Numbered from the stretch's first letter, positions 1 through 9,425 are shown. The stretch is 38,766 nucleotides of DNA from an uncultured Cellulophaga sp. (GCA_947491225.1 CANLIE010000029.1:1-38766), one strand, 5' to 3'. Notes: generated from the letters alone by a model not told the origin. Program-made: numbers and translations.

Positions 1-228
1 GGCAAGAGTTATATATTAAAAAATAACCGTAAATGATTTATAATAAATGTGTTACTCCTTTTTTAAGGCTCGACTAAATACAGTCGCTTTTTTACCTTTA
101 GCATAGCAGTTTACCCCTGAGTTAATCAAAGGGACTATGGGCAAATTAAAAAACGAAGCAAAATATCTATATTGTATTTGCACAGCAGCTACAACATATA
201 ATAGATTTTCTACTACATAAAAAATGGG
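1..228. other. AT-rich intergenic start of window
   Basis: No gene can be supported here. Short open frames run in from the left edge and stop at once: a frame ending QELYIKK stops at 24, and another stops at 36. The tail of a plus-strand gene from outside the window may therefore end here, which would fit the plus-strand terminator-like hairpin at 71-93. The stretch also lies downstream of the minus-strand thioredoxin-like gene, and no clear terminator is seen for that gene. Confidence 0.4.
71..93 (+). terminator. Weak plus-strand terminator hairpin
   Basis: CGACT (71-75) pairs with AGTCG (82-86) around a 6 nt loop. A C and six T follow (88-93). The stem is only 5 bp, so strength is uncertain. 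It would end a plus-strand transcript entering from the left of the window. Confidence 0.4.
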
Positions 229-525
229 TTAAAGGTACTCTCTAAGTAAACCTATAAGTGTATTCGCATCTTGCTCACCACTTTGGCGCCATACCATTTC
301 TCCTTTTTTGTAAATCATTAAAGTAGGCAACCCTTTAACACGAAGAGCCTGAGATAGTTCTTTATTTTTATCTACATCAATTTTAATAACCTTGCCCTTG
401 TCACCTAATGCAGCAGCAACATCTCTTAAAACTGGGTGCATTGCTGTGGATTGTTCATTCCATTCTGCATAAAAATCCAGCAATATCGGCACGTTTAAAT
501 CTATAAGTTCTCCAAATTTAGACAT
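229..525 (-). CDS. Thioredoxin-fold protein lacking the CxxC active site
   Basis: This is a 98 aa single-domain thioredoxin fold. The body matches thioredoxin: VPILLDFYAEW, then VIKIDVDKN, then KGLPTLMIY with the conserved cis-proline (Pro67). The canonical WCGPC site is replaced by W22-N-E-Q-S26 and the whole protein has no cysteine, so it cannot do dithiol-disulfide exchange. A binding or chaperone-like role is inference; I recall similar cysteine-less forms in other flavobacteria but could not search. The ATG at 525 is preferred over the upstream TTG at 552, because that TTG lies inside a TAnnTTTG promoter element (550-557). There is no signal peptide, so it is probably cytoplasmic. The next gene on the same strand starts at 1843 and ends at 617, with 64 bp between the end of that gene and the open frame here. 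Confidence 0.85.
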   Translation of the reverse strand: MSKFGELIDLNVPILLDFYAEWNEQSTAMHPVLRDVAAALGDKGKVIKIDVDKNKELSQALRVKGLPTLMIYKKGEMVWRQSGEQDANTLIGLLREYL

Positions 526-549
526 ATGTAAACCTTTGGGGTTATTAAT

Positions 550-557
550 CAAAAGTA
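550..557 (-). promoter_or_regulatory. -7 promoter element (TACTTTTG) of the thioredoxin-like gene
   Basis: On the minus strand this reads TACTTTTG, matching the Bacteroidota -7 consensus TAnnTTTG. Transcription would begin near 543, about 18 nt before the ATG at 525. The only upstream TTG triplet is about 16 bp away, closer than the usual 19-21 bp, so the -33 element is weak or absent. Confidence 0.5.
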
Positions 558-616
558 ATAAAAATTGTTAAAACAAAAAGTATGATACACATTTTTACAT
601 TACAAAGTGATGAAAA

Positions 617-1843
617 TTAAGTCAATATCTTCTTTTTAAGTGTAATTACCGTTATTTCTGGCCATATTCCAACCCTTCCTGGGTATCCTAAAAAACCAAA
701 TCCACGGTTAACGTTTATATATTGACCCATCTCTTTATAAATACCTGCCCAATATTGATACCTCCATTTTACAGGACTCCACTTTACCCAACCAGGAATC
801 TCAATTCCAAATTGCATTCCATGGGTGTGACCACTAAGTGTTAAGTGATAATGATATGCATCATTAATCACTTGCTTTTCCCAGTGAGATGGATCATGAC
901 TCATTAATATTTTAAAATCATCTTTATTTACTCTTGCTACTGCTTGTTTTAAGTCGCCAGCTTTTTTAAAGCTCCCTTTACCCCAATTTTCTACTCCAAT
1001 CAAAGCTATTTTATCTTTCCCTTTTTTCAAAAAACGACTATCGTTTAAAAGTAAGTCAAATCCAATATCCTTTTGTATTTGCTTCAATTCTTCTAGATTC
1101 TGCTTTTTTAATTCTTCAGTTTCCCACTGCACGTAATCTCCATAATCATGATTTCCTAAAACAGAAAATTTACCATCTACCGCTTCTAATTTAGAAAAGT
1201 CATCCATCCAAGGTCTCATTTCGTCTGCCTTATTATTCACCATATCCCCTGTAAATAATAAAACATCACTCCCTTGCTGATTAATCAAATCAATGGCATA
1301 CTCTATTTTCTTTCTATCATCAAAACTACCACTATGTATGTCAGATATTTGTGTAATTTGGTATCCATCAAAAGCATCAGGTAAATCATCAAAAGCTAAT
1401 TCATATTTTAATACCTTAAAATTATATTTTCCTTTTACCATTCCATACAACAAGGCACCAAATGGCAAAGAAGCAATACCAAGTGCAACTAAACTAAGAA
1501 AACGTCTTCTGCCGGGCAAAGTAAACTCCTTGGATACACCAAAAAACTTATAGTATGTCGCTACTAAAAATCTAACTATATCTTCAAAAAACAAAAAAAC
1601 AAGTATTATAGAATTAAAGGCTAGAACAGCCAAAACCAATCCAAAAGCATTACTAATCTCTTTACTTAAAACACCAGACATTCTAGCATTAGAATAAGGA
1701 TATATGAAATTAATTAGTACTATAAGTATAACTCCTAAATATAAATAAGATATTCCATTAGACTTTGTTGCTGCCCTAAGTGCCTGAAAAGCATAAAAAC
1801 CTAATATAGCATAAAAAGCAACAAAAAATACTAATCTTAACAT
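617..1843 (-). CDS. Membrane-anchored calcineurin-like metallophosphoesterase
   Basis: 408 aa. The N-terminal part has about four hydrophobic helices (roughly residues 2-20, 32-50, 64-86 and 117-134). A calcineurin-like phosphoesterase domain follows from about 160. All metal-binding motifs are present: SDIH (D168, H170), TGD (G199-D200), GNHD (N231, H232), SH (H316) and GHTHG (338-342). The family hydrolyses phosphomono- or diesters with two metal ions. Membrane-tethered members resemble the YkuE/YaeI group, in which some act on lipid-linked phosphates; the substrate here is unknown. The catalytic domain probably faces the periplasm or outer side, but topology cannot be settled by eye. The N-terminal ATG at 1843 lies 15 nt from a good -7 element, so the start is well supported. 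Confidence 0.9.
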   Translation of the reverse strand: MLRLVFFVAFYAILGFYAFQALRAATKSNGISYLYLGVILIVLINFIYPYSNARMSGVLSKEISNAFGLVLAVLAFNSIILVFLFFEDIVRFLVATYYKFFGVSKEFTLPGRRRFLSLVALGIASLPFGALLYGMVKGKYNFKVLKYELAFDDLPDAFDGYQITQISDIHSGSFDDRKKIEYAIDLINQQGSDVLLFTGDMVNNKADEMRPWMDDFSKLEAVDGKFSVLGNHDYGDYVQWETEELKKQNLEELKQIQKDIGFDLLLNDSRFLKKGKDKIALIGVENWGKGSFKKAGDLKQAVARVNKDDFKILMSHDPSHWEKQVINDAYHYHLTLSGHTHGMQFGIEIPGWVKWSPVKWRYQYWAGIYKEMGQYINVNRGFGFLGYPGRVGIWPEITVITLKKKILT

Positions 1844-1857
1844 ACTTCTTTTTTTTA

Positions 1858-1865
1858 CAAAGGTA
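1858..1865 (-). promoter_or_regulatory. -7 promoter element (TACCTTTG) of the metallophosphoesterase
   Basis: On the minus strand this reads TACCTTTG, a full match to TAnnTTTG, 15 nt upstream of the ATG at 1843. The 5' UTR would be very short, under 10 nt. No convincing TTG -33 element is seen at the expected spacing. Confidence 0.5.
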
Positions 1866-2614
1866 TTTGTTTCATAAACATTTATACTTATTTAAGACTT
1901 ATTTAACAAAGCCACTACATCTTTAATAGATTTACATCTCACTCTGATACTCTATCTTTATAAATAAGGATAAAGGAGTTCATAGATAAAGGAAATTCTA
2001 AATTTATATAGTAAAACAAACTTTACACCAGACATAATACAATAAATATTCCGTTTCAGTATATCAAAATCAGTTTCTAAATATGTAAAATTTCCACTAT
2101 TTGTCTAACTTAATACATTAGCTGGTATTTTCAATCCATCAATTACCATTTTTAAACAATCCATAAGATGGTTTTATACCTTTAACCCTAAACTCAATCC
2201 TATAGGCTTCAATTTTTTTGTGCATTTAAAGTAGATTCAAATCAATTTACGCATATTTCTACAATCATATTCATTATATTTAAAGCCTAAATTAATTACC
2301 CGTATGCATATGAAACGAAAAAGCTTTTAATAGGTAATTTTTAATTGTTAAATTTAAACACAACAAGAAAAACCTCTACAAGAATCATATATAAAGAATG
2401 TGTAAAGTGTATTATGGCAAATAATAAAGGGAAGATTTTTAAATTGGTTTATAGTTTTAAATAAAAAAAAGAGAAACTGTTGGTTATTCTCCACATTCAG
2501 GGTTTACTTACTGCAAAGCAAAAGGAGCAGTGTAAACCTATGACCAAAATTCATTTTACAAAAAAAATAAACAATTACACATAAAAGCTAAACAGCTAAT
2601 TACAACAAACTATA
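1866..2614. other. Gene-poor gap before polA
   Basis: About 750 bp with no gene I can support. The longest suggestive minus-strand frame (2225 to 2139, 28 codons, starting MHKKIEAYRIEF) is followed by another short frame that ends in a stop near 2104. It could be a decayed gene but matches nothing I recognise. The plus strand has only a 16-codon frame starting ATGGCAAAT near 2414. The right end carries two stem-loops (2471-2491 and 2501-2538). No clear TAnnTTTG promoter is visible for polA. Confidence 0.5.
2501..2538. other. 12 bp stem-loop upstream of polA
   Basis: GGTTTAC (2501-2507) and ACTGC (2510-2514) pair with GCAGT (2527-2531) and GTAAACC (2532-2538). This gives a 12 bp stem with one TT bulge and a 12 nt purine-rich loop. 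A weaker stem, GAGAA (2471-2475) with TTCTC (2487-2491), lies just before it. There is no T-tract, so it is not a standard terminator. It could be part of a small RNA or of the polA leader. Confidence 0.55.
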
Positions 2615-5470
2615 ATGGCAGAACAAAAGAGACTTTTTTTACTAGATGCTTACGCACTAATTTTTCGTGGATATTATGCATTCATAAAAAACCCTAGAAT
2701 AAATTCTAAAGGATTGGATACTTCCGCAATATTGGGTTTTACCAATTCTCTAATGGATGTTATTAAAAGAGAGCGACCAGATCATTTAGCCGTATGTTTT
2801 GATCGTGGCGGAAGTGTAGACAGAGTAGAAATGTTTGAGACCTATAAAGCAAATAGAGATGAAACTCCAGAAGCCATAAAACTAGCCATTCCATACATAG
2901 AAGAAATATTAAGAGCAATGCACATTCCTGTTATTGTAAAAGAGGGTTATGAAGCAGATGACATTATAGGAACCTTGGCCAAAAAGGCTGAAAAAGAAGG
3001 ATATAAAACTTATATGGTTACACCTGATAAAGATTTTGCTCAATTAGTATCAGAAAACATTTTTATGTACAGACCTATGTTTGGCGGTGGTTATGAAACT
3101 TGGGGAATACCAGAAGTACAAAAAAAGTTTGAAATTGAAAGACCAGAACAAGTAATAGATTTTCTAGGTATGATGGGTGATTCTGTTGATAATATTCCCG
3201 GACTACCTGGTGTAGGAGAAAAAACAGCAAAAAAGTTCCTTGCTACTTATGGAAGTATGGAAAACTTACTAGAACACACACACGAGTTAAAAGGAAAAAT
3301 GAAGGAAAAGATTGAAGCCAACAAAGAACTTGGCTTACTTTCTAAAAAATTAGCACGAATTATGTTAGATGTTCCTGTGGAATTCAATGAAAAAGAATAT
3401 GAACTAAACACACCAGATTTACCCAAAGTAACCGCAATTTTTCAAGAACTAGAATTTAGGAGACTAACAGACAATCTAATAAAAACATTTGCAACGGAAG
3501 ATCCTACTACTACTGCTTCTTCTAAAACTAATTCAGATAACAAACCAAAAGAAAATAAACAACAAAAAACAAGTACAGCTGGTGCTGGTCAATTTTCTTT
3601 ATTTGGAGCATCTAGTGACACTACTGATACAATAAAACAAGAATTATCCAATAGAAAAACAATTAAAGATGTACCTCACATTTACCAAAGCGTATCCCCA
3701 GGAGGTATGGCAATGAAACTGTTTACACAAAACTTAATGAAACAAACATCTGTCTGTTTTGATACAGAAACAACAGGTCTAAATCCGCTTACCGCAGAAT
3801 TAGTAGGTATTGCTTTTTCTTGGGAAGCTGGCAAAGGATTTTATGTTACTTTTCCTGAAAACAAAAATGAAACACAAGAAATACTAGAACAATTGCGCCC
3901 TTTTTTTGAGGCTGAGAATATTGAAAAAATAGGGCAAAATATAAAATACGACATTAAAGTACTTCGCAAATACAACATCATTATAAAAGGCAATTGTTTT
4001 GATACAATGTTAGCGCATTACCTCATAAATCCTGATATGCGCCATAATATGAATGTATTAGCTGAAACATATCTAAATTACACTCCTGTTTCTATTACTG
4101 AGCTTATTGGAAAAAAAGGAAAAAATCAGTTATCAATGCGCCAAGTTCCTTTGGAGCAACAAACAGAATATGCAGTTGAGGATGCAGATATTACTTTTCA
4201 ATTAGCTGAGCATTTTAGACCAGAACTAATTGAAGCCAAAACAGAAGAGTTGTTCAAGGACATTGAAATCCCATTACTTAGTGTTTTAGCAGATATGGAA
4301 TTGGAAGGCATAAATTTAGATACAGAATTTTTACTATCATTGTCTAGCGACCTAAATAAAGATATTTTAAATTTAGAAACTAGTATTTACAAAGCAGCTG
4401 GCGAAGAATTTAACATAGCATCACCCAAGCAATTAGGTGAAATTCTATTCAACAAACTAAAGCTAGTAGACAAACCTAAAAAAACAAAAACCGGACAGTT
4501 CTCTACCGCTGAAGATGTGCTTTCTTATCTAGCAAAAGAGCATTCAATCATCAGAGATATATTAGACTATCGAGGCTTAGCTAAATTAAAAAGTACGTAT
4601 GTAGACGCGTTACCAGACCAAGTTGAAGAAAGTACAGGAAGAGTACATACAGATTATATGCAAACTGTTGCTGCTACAGGCAGATTAAGTAGTAACAATC
4701 CAAACTTACAAAATATTCCTATTAGAACAGAAAGAGGACGGCAGGTTAGAAAAGCATTTATTCCAAGAGATGAAAACTACACCTTATTAGCCGCAGATTA
4801 CTCTCAAATAGAACTACGAATTATTGCTGCATTAAGTAATGAAACTACAATGATTGAAGCTTTTAAGAAAGGTGAAGACATTCATGCTTCTACAGCATCT
4901 AAAGTGTTTAATGTGCCTATCAATGAAGTTACAAGAGAACAACGTAGTAATGCAAAAACAGTAAATTTTGGTATTATATATGGTGTTTCTGCCTTTGGAT
5001 TAAGTAACCAAACCGACTTAACTAGATCTGAATCTAAAGAACTTATTGATGCTTATTATGCAACATACCCAAAATTACGCAACTATATGAGTGAACTTAT
5101 AAATTTTGCCAGAGACAATGGGTATGTACAAACGGTTTTAGGAAGACGTAGATACCTGAAAGACATAAATTCTAGAAATGCCGTTGTTAGAGGAGCTGCT
5201 GAACGTAATGCTGTTAACGCTCCCATACAAGGTAGCGCAGCAGATATTATTAAAATTGCTATGATAAACATTCACAAGAAACTTTCTGAAGGTAATTTTA
5301 AAACCAAAATGTTGTTACAAGTACATGATGAATTGGTCTTTGACGCTCATAAAACGGAGTTGGAAAAGGTGACTCAGCTTATTAAAACTGAAATGGAGAA
5401 TGCATATCATTTAGCTGTGCCATTGAATGTTGAAATAGGCACTGGTGACAACTGGCTAACTGCTCACTAA
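2615..5470 (+). CDS. polA: DNA polymerase I
   Basis: 951 aa, family A polymerase with all three activities apparently intact. The 5'-3' exonuclease (FEN) domain spans about 1-290, with acidic motifs such as YEADDIIG (112-119) and GDSVDNIPG (188-196). A Ser/Thr/Lys/Gln-rich linker covers about 293-345. The 3'-5' proofreading domain keeps DEDDy motifs: FDTET (382-386), NIKYD (442-446) and Y519xxxD523. The polymerase domain carries motif A DYSQIELR (728-735), motif B from R777 to G790 and motif C VHDE (903-906). It fills gaps and removes RNA primers in replication and repair. It stands alone on the plus strand and ends at a strong bidirectional terminator shared with the convergent lipoprotein gene. 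Confidence 0.98.
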   Translation: MAEQKRLFLLDAYALIFRGYYAFIKNPRINSKGLDTSAILGFTNSLMDVIKRERPDHLAVCFDRGGSVDRVEMFETYKANRDETPEAIKLAIPYIEEILRAMHIPVIVKEGYEADDIIGTLAKKAEKEGYKTYMVTPDKDFAQLVSENIFMYRPMFGGGYETWGIPEVQKKFEIERPEQVIDFLGMMGDSVDNIPGLPGVGEKTAKKFLATYGSMENLLEHTHELKGKMKEKIEANKELGLLSKKLARIMLDVPVEFNEKEYELNTPDLPKVTAIFQELEFRRLTDNLIKTFATEDPTTTASSKTNSDNKPKENKQQKTSTAGAGQFSLFGASSDTTDTIKQELSNRKTIKDVPHIYQSVSPGGMAMKLFTQNLMKQTSVCFDTETTGLNPLTAELVGIAFSWEAGKGFYVTFPENKNETQEILEQLRPFFEAENIEKIGQNIKYDIKVLRKYNIIIKGNCFDTMLAHYLINPDMRHNMNVLAETYLNYTPVSITELIGKKGKNQLSMRQVPLEQQTEYAVEDADITFQLAEHFRPELIEAKTEELFKDIEIPLLSVLADMELEGINLDTEFLLSLSSDLNKDILNLETSIYKAAGEEFNIASPKQLGEILFNKLKLVDKPKKTKTGQFSTAEDVLSYLAKEHSIIRDILDYRGLAKLKSTYVDALPDQVEESTGRVHTDYMQTVAATGRLSSNNPNLQNIPIRTERGRQVRKAFIPRDENYTLLAADYSQIELRIIAALSNETTMIEAFKKGEDIHASTASKVFNVPINEVTREQRSNAKTVNFGIIYGVSAFGLSNQTDLTRSESKELIDAYYATYPKLRNYMSELINFARDNGYVQTVLGRRRYLKDINSRNAVVRGAAERNAVNAPIQGSAADIIKIAMINIHKKLSEGNFKTKMLLQVHDELVFDAHKTELEKVTQLIKTEMENAYHLAVPLNVEIGTGDNWLTAH

Positions 5471-5486
5471 ACCTTATTTAAATATA

Positions 5487-5530
5487 ACAAAAAAGCTCTT
5501 TTTGAAAATTTTCAAAAAGAGCTTTTTTGT
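5487..5530. terminator. 44 nt perfect palindrome, bidirectional terminator
   Basis: The sequence is a perfect inverted repeat centred between 5508 and 5509. The core arm is GCTCTTTTTGAAAA with flanking A-tracts that become T-tracts on either strand. It lies 16 bp after the polA stop and 12 bp from the stop of the convergent lipoprotein gene, so it should terminate both. Confidence 0.93.
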
Positions 5531-5542
5531 TATTAATACTAA

Positions 5543-6028
5543 CTACTTTTTAGTAAATACAATTTCCATTCCTGAATAATTATCAGAATCTATATCTTCA
5601 CCAAATATTATAAAAGTATTCCCTTCAAATTTAATTGTAATAGTATCCTTTGTCCCATTTTCATCAGTATAGGTTAATTGATTATCATTTAATTCCCAAT
5701 TAGCTATTTCAGTATCCGTTTCCTGTGGGCAATCTACATCTAAACCAGTAGAAGTAGCATTAAACACTATATGATTCAATTTACTTTTTATAACAACCGT
5801 TCCCTCCTTGTTAAAAGTATAAGTTAACAACTTACACCCTTCACCTATAAGCTTGTTTGCAATCTCTTTTGGTAAATTTAGGTTAGAAGACTCTTCTGAT
5901 TTAACTTCAGACACTTCCCAAGTACCAACTAAACTACTTCCAGAATATAACTCTTTTTCACTATCCTTAGAACAAGAAACGCTTAACACACATATTGTTA
6001 TAAGAAATACTATACTTTTTTTAATCAT
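5543..6028 (-). CDS. Lipocalin-like lipoprotein
   Basis: 161 aa. It begins with a lysine-containing signal peptide (MIKKSIVFLITICVLSVSC) ending in a lipobox Cys, followed by SKDSEKE, so it should be a lipid-anchored envelope protein. The mature part has the layout of small Bacteroidota lipocalin-like proteins: LVGTWEVSEVKSEE near the start, TYTFNKEGTVV in the middle, and late strands with NQLTYTDENGTKDTI and FTKK at the end. The function and ligand are unknown. The ATG at 6028 is preferred over a TTG 39 nt upstream, because the signal peptide starts cleanly there and the upstream codons resemble a T-rich promoter region (CGTTTTTGC). It is convergent with polA and 69 bp downstream of the DUF5916 gene's stop-proximal end. 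Confidence 0.8.
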   Translation of the reverse strand: MIKKSIVFLITICVLSVSCSKDSEKELYSGSSLVGTWEVSEVKSEESSNLNLPKEIANKLIGEGCKLLTYTFNKEGTVVIKSKLNHIVFNATSTGLDVDCPQETDTEIANWELNDNQLTYTDENGTKDTITIKFEGNTFIIFGEDIDSDNYSGMEIVFTKK

Positions 6029-6097
6029 TTTTAATGTTTTTAGTTTATTGCAAAAACGAAAAAACAATTATAATAGTATAATTATCACTAAATAACT

Positions 6098-8722
6098 TTA
6101 CAAAACAAATCTATATGTAGCCTTTATTAAAAAAGTATTGTCTTTTTCTTTATCTAATATTTGTTTATTTAAACTTCTACCTAAAGCATCTGCAGGATCT
6201 CCATTTCCTGTAACCCCCTGTGACCATACTAAAAATATTTCAGAACCAGGAATATACTCCCAACGCAAGACTAAATTAGAACGAAATTGAACAAAAGAAA
6301 AATTTGGATCATTAAATTGATAATCTATGCCATCATCTAAATTTTCATCTATTAAATACTCACCATTAGATTTTAAAATTTGATTTTGAGAATATAATAC
6401 AACTCTTTCTCTAATGTTATTAGCTGTAGGATCTTTAACAAAATTAAACTTGGAATATCTTCCCCTAGAAATAAAAGGTTGTCCATAATATTGCACACTT
6501 AAATTTGGGTTTAAATTATAATTCAATCTAATTGAGCTACTAAAGGTCTTTTGTTCTATGGCTCCCAAAACATATCTAACTGTGCTTCCTATTGTTTTCT
6601 GGTCTATATATTGTGTTTTATTTTTTTCATTGGAAAACACATTGTTCATTGAGACACTAAAAGCATCAAATAGTTGGTAATTTAGCCTAAAAACATATCG
6701 TCTATAAGAAAAAGTATTCTCGCGTGCTTTGTTATCAACATAACCTAAGGTAGCATTAAATTTTTTCCGTCTATCAGATCCTGCAAACAAAGCATAGCCA
6801 TTCTCTCTTGAAAACCTCCACCGGGGACCACCTCTTAAATTAGAATTACTATAAAATATGGGATCATAGGTTATTTCAAATTCTGTCCACCAATTATTTT
6901 TATAATTTATGTTACCATTAAACTGATACTGCATTCTATTATGATTACCTTCAAAATCAAAAGTAGAAAACTGTGATAATTGAAATTCTAACCTTCTATA
7001 AAAATCGGTTGGCTTTAAAAACATTCGCTGAACTTCTACATACTGTCTAATATTGTCTGCCTGTCTTAAAAATCCAACATCATTTAATTCTAATTCTGGA
7101 GAATACCACATAAGCCCACCTTTGTAACGCCAATCTTCTCCTCCTGCTTTTCCTATTTCTAATTTTCCACCAGTTCCAACAAGTGACGTCCTTGTCTCAT
7201 CAACCTCCAAATGACTTGCATCTACTCTATGAAATAAATGTGTTATTGATTTTTGTGTATTTGCAATGGCTTCCTGAGAACCCGAAATATGACTTGCCAC
7301 AAAATTACCCTCTATATAATATTTTCTGTCTTTCCAATTGTGTTTAAAATCTACCCCAGCAGAAATTGCATTCTCTCTTAAATGATTTAAATTATCTTCT
7401 AATCTCCTATTTGTAGATGTAAAAATAGTTCCTATGTATGAGTTTTTATTATTAAAATCTTTTTGAGCACGAGCCACCAAATAATTAGACAATGGCTCAA
7501 CTAGCTCATCTCTTTTTTGTCCATTATTATCTATCTCTGCATACATTTTTCCTGTAAGACTTTCTAAAAGACCTAGAGACCAGCCATTTCTAGTCTTTCC
7601 AGAAAACTTTGCAGCACCCAAGATTGTAGTATTATTAGGAATATGCGCATACTCTCCTGATGAAATATTAGGATACCCTTGCGGGCTACGACCAATACGC
7701 CTACTATAAAATAAGTTATCTTGTCCGCTTGCAAACTGGTAGTCAAAAATATTCTTGTTCTCTACAAAAAATGGACGTTGTTCTTTTAAAAAAATTTGGA
7801 AACCATCTAATGCAATAGCACTCGGGTCTGCTTCCACCTGCCCAAAATCTGGATTCACAGTTAAATCCAACGTTAAATCATTTTTAATTCCAATTTTGGC
7901 ATCTAGCCCACCATTTAGGACATAGTCAGAACCATCTCTATAAGGATTTCTTAACTCCTTAGGATAAGTATCTAACTTGTTCACCATAAAAGGCTGTATT
8001 TCTAATTGCTTTTGTGGTTTTATATTCATTAATCCCCTTAACTGTCCATATTGACTTACATAACCAGGTGCCTCAACTGGTATTCGTTGCCATATAGATT
8101 GCTCTTCTTTTCTAAAAAGTCTTCTCTTTACTTGTAACCCCCAAACCTGCTCACTTGCATTACCAAATTTTAATTGACTAAAAGGTATCTTTATCTCAGC
8201 TGTCCACCCCTCTTCATCAACCTTAGAACTACCATACCAAATTGGATTCCAACTTGTATCCCAATTTTTTCCATCTTGAGAAATAAATTCATCTCCTTTA
8301 ACACCTGCAACAGAAAACGTAAATGAGAATGCTGTTCTTTTATCATTATAACTATCTATGTTTATTTCCACCCAATCTCCTTCAAACCCATCTCTTCTAG
8401 ATAGCCTTTTTTCTATTTTATCAGTTTCATCATCATAACACCTATATGCTACATAAAGATACTTATCATCATAAACTATTTTAAATTTGGTTGGCTGTGT
8501 GGGTTTTGTATTTTCATCTGGCTGCCACACTATAAAATCCCCAGCCCATTCAACATTGTTCCAAGCATCATCTATGAGAACCCCATCTATTATAGGCGCT
8601 TGCTTATCATTAATACTATTTGTAACATATACTTTTTTAGAAAGAGAATCTTTTGCTTTTTCTTGTGAGAATAAGGATATGGATAATAGACCCATAATAA
8701 TTACTGAAAATGATTTTAACAT
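6098..8722 (-). CDS. CBM9-like / DUF5916 outer-membrane protein
   Basis: 874 aa. A signal peptide (about 1-20, ending SLFSQ) is followed by a carbohydrate-binding family 9-like beta-sandwich (about 40-220): APIIDGVLIDDAWNNVEW, YDDKYLYVAYRCYDDE and AFSFTFSVAGVKGDE. The remaining 600 residues are rich in alternating aromatic and polar strands and end in a C-terminal aromatic/leucine motif (ATYRFVL), as in outer-membrane beta-barrels. This is the DUF5916 architecture common in Bacteroidota. The segment with DFGQVEADPS and FFVENKNIF is typical of it. The role is not established; surface glycan or oligomer binding is inference from the CBM9 part. It is monocistronic, with a 250 bp divergent region facing rplM. 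Confidence 0.88.
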   Translation of the reverse strand: MLKSFSVIIMGLLSISLFSQEKAKDSLSKKVYVTNSINDKQAPIIDGVLIDDAWNNVEWAGDFIVWQPDENTKPTQPTKFKIVYDDKYLYVAYRCYDDETDKIEKRLSRRDGFEGDWVEINIDSYNDKRTAFSFTFSVAGVKGDEFISQDGKNWDTSWNPIWYGSSKVDEEGWTAEIKIPFSQLKFGNASEQVWGLQVKRRLFRKEEQSIWQRIPVEAPGYVSQYGQLRGLMNIKPQKQLEIQPFMVNKLDTYPKELRNPYRDGSDYVLNGGLDAKIGIKNDLTLDLTVNPDFGQVEADPSAIALDGFQIFLKEQRPFFVENKNIFDYQFASGQDNLFYSRRIGRSPQGYPNISSGEYAHIPNNTTILGAAKFSGKTRNGWSLGLLESLTGKMYAEIDNNGQKRDELVEPLSNYLVARAQKDFNNKNSYIGTIFTSTNRRLEDNLNHLRENAISAGVDFKHNWKDRKYYIEGNFVASHISGSQEAIANTQKSITHLFHRVDASHLEVDETRTSLVGTGGKLEIGKAGGEDWRYKGGLMWYSPELELNDVGFLRQADNIRQYVEVQRMFLKPTDFYRRLEFQLSQFSTFDFEGNHNRMQYQFNGNINYKNNWWTEFEITYDPIFYSNSNLRGGPRWRFSRENGYALFAGSDRRKKFNATLGYVDNKARENTFSYRRYVFRLNYQLFDAFSVSMNNVFSNEKNKTQYIDQKTIGSTVRYVLGAIEQKTFSSSIRLNYNLNPNLSVQYYGQPFISRGRYSKFNFVKDPTANNIRERVVLYSQNQILKSNGEYLIDENLDDGIDYQFNDPNFSFVQFRSNLVLRWEYIPGSEIFLVWSQGVTGNGDPADALGRSLNKQILDKEKDNTFLIKATYRFVL

Positions 8723-8895
8723 TATTTAAGTGGTTGATTATTATATTAGAGACACTAAAATAATTTTATAGTTACAGTTTTATATATTTTTGTATTTTTT
8801 TATCTTTTCTTTAACAAAAAAAGAAAAATATGACCTGCTATTTCTGAGTGATTCATACATTTAAAAAAAAATGAAAAAATAATCAGAAATAAGCA

Positions 8896-8926
8896 TTTGC
8901 ATTTCAAGTAAATAATTGTACATTTG
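8896..8926 (+). promoter_or_regulatory. Promoter of rplM-rpsI (TTTG N19 TACATTTG)
   Basis: A -33 TTTG at 8896-8899 and a -7 TACATTTG at 8919-8926 are separated by 19 bp, the expected Bacteroidota spacing. Transcription should start around 8932, giving a leader of about 40 nt before the GTG start of rplM. Confidence 0.8.
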
Positions 8927-8972
8927 CACCCCGTTTATTGGGTATGAAAGTAAATAATAAAAAAATACTAGT

Positions 8973-9425
8973 GTGGATACATTAAGCTACAAGACTATAT
9001 CAGCCAACAAAGCAACTGTTTCTAAAGAATGGTTATTGGTTGACGCTGAAGGAGAAACGTTAGGACGTTTTGCTTCCAAGGTTGCAAATATCTTAAGAGG
9101 AAAAAACAAACCTAACTTTACACCACATGTGGACTGTGGGGATAACGTAATTGTTATTAATGCAGAGAAAGTTACTCTTAGTGGTAACAAATGGCAAACA
9201 AAAACCTACATAAGACACACAGGTTATCCTGGTGGGCAAAGGTCTCAGACTGCTATTGAAATGTTGGAAAAAAATCCAGCGCGTGTCGTTGAAAAATCTA
9301 TCAAAGGTATGTTACCAAAAAATAGATTGGGAGCTGAGCTATTTCGTAACCTAAAAGTTTACGTAGGTTCTGAACATAACCATGAAGCGCAAAAACCAAG
9401 AGCAATAAACTTAAATGATTTATAA
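8973..9425 (+). CDS. rplM: 50S ribosomal protein L13
   Basis: 150 aa, the usual length for L13 (uL13), an early-assembly protein of the large subunit. Family features: [19 protein letters not shown], the block [15 protein letters not shown], then the signature [13 protein letters not shown], and GMLPKNRLG near the C-terminus. The start is GTG at 8973; the resulting N-terminus MDTLSYKT is what flavobacterial L13 proteins normally have. Its stop TAA shares one base with the ATG of rpsI, so the two are translationally coupled. A good promoter lies at 8896-8926. Confidence 0.98.
   Translation: MDTLSYKTISANKATVSKEWLLVDAEGETLGRFASKVANILRGKNKPNFTPHVDCGDNVIVINAEKVTLSGNKWQTKTYIRHTGYPGGQRSQTAIEMLEKNPARVVEKSIKGMLPKNRLGAELFRNLKVYVGSEHNHEAQKPRAINLNDL

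Noticed and set aside
2139-2225. Minus-strand 28-codon frame in the gap before polA, possibly a decayed gene
   Set aside because: It is too short, matches no family I know and has no good start context. Decay cannot be shown without a homologue.
2501-2538. The hairpin before polA as a signal-recognition-particle (4.5S) RNA
   Set aside because: GGAGCAG resembles part of the SRP core, but the GGAA tetraloop and the CAGG internal loop partner are absent and the stem pairs differently.
8928-8943. ACCC/GGGT stem at the start of the rplM transcript as an L13 leader
   Set aside because: The stem is only 4 bp, and it begins before the likely transcription start, so it would not be wholly in the RNA.
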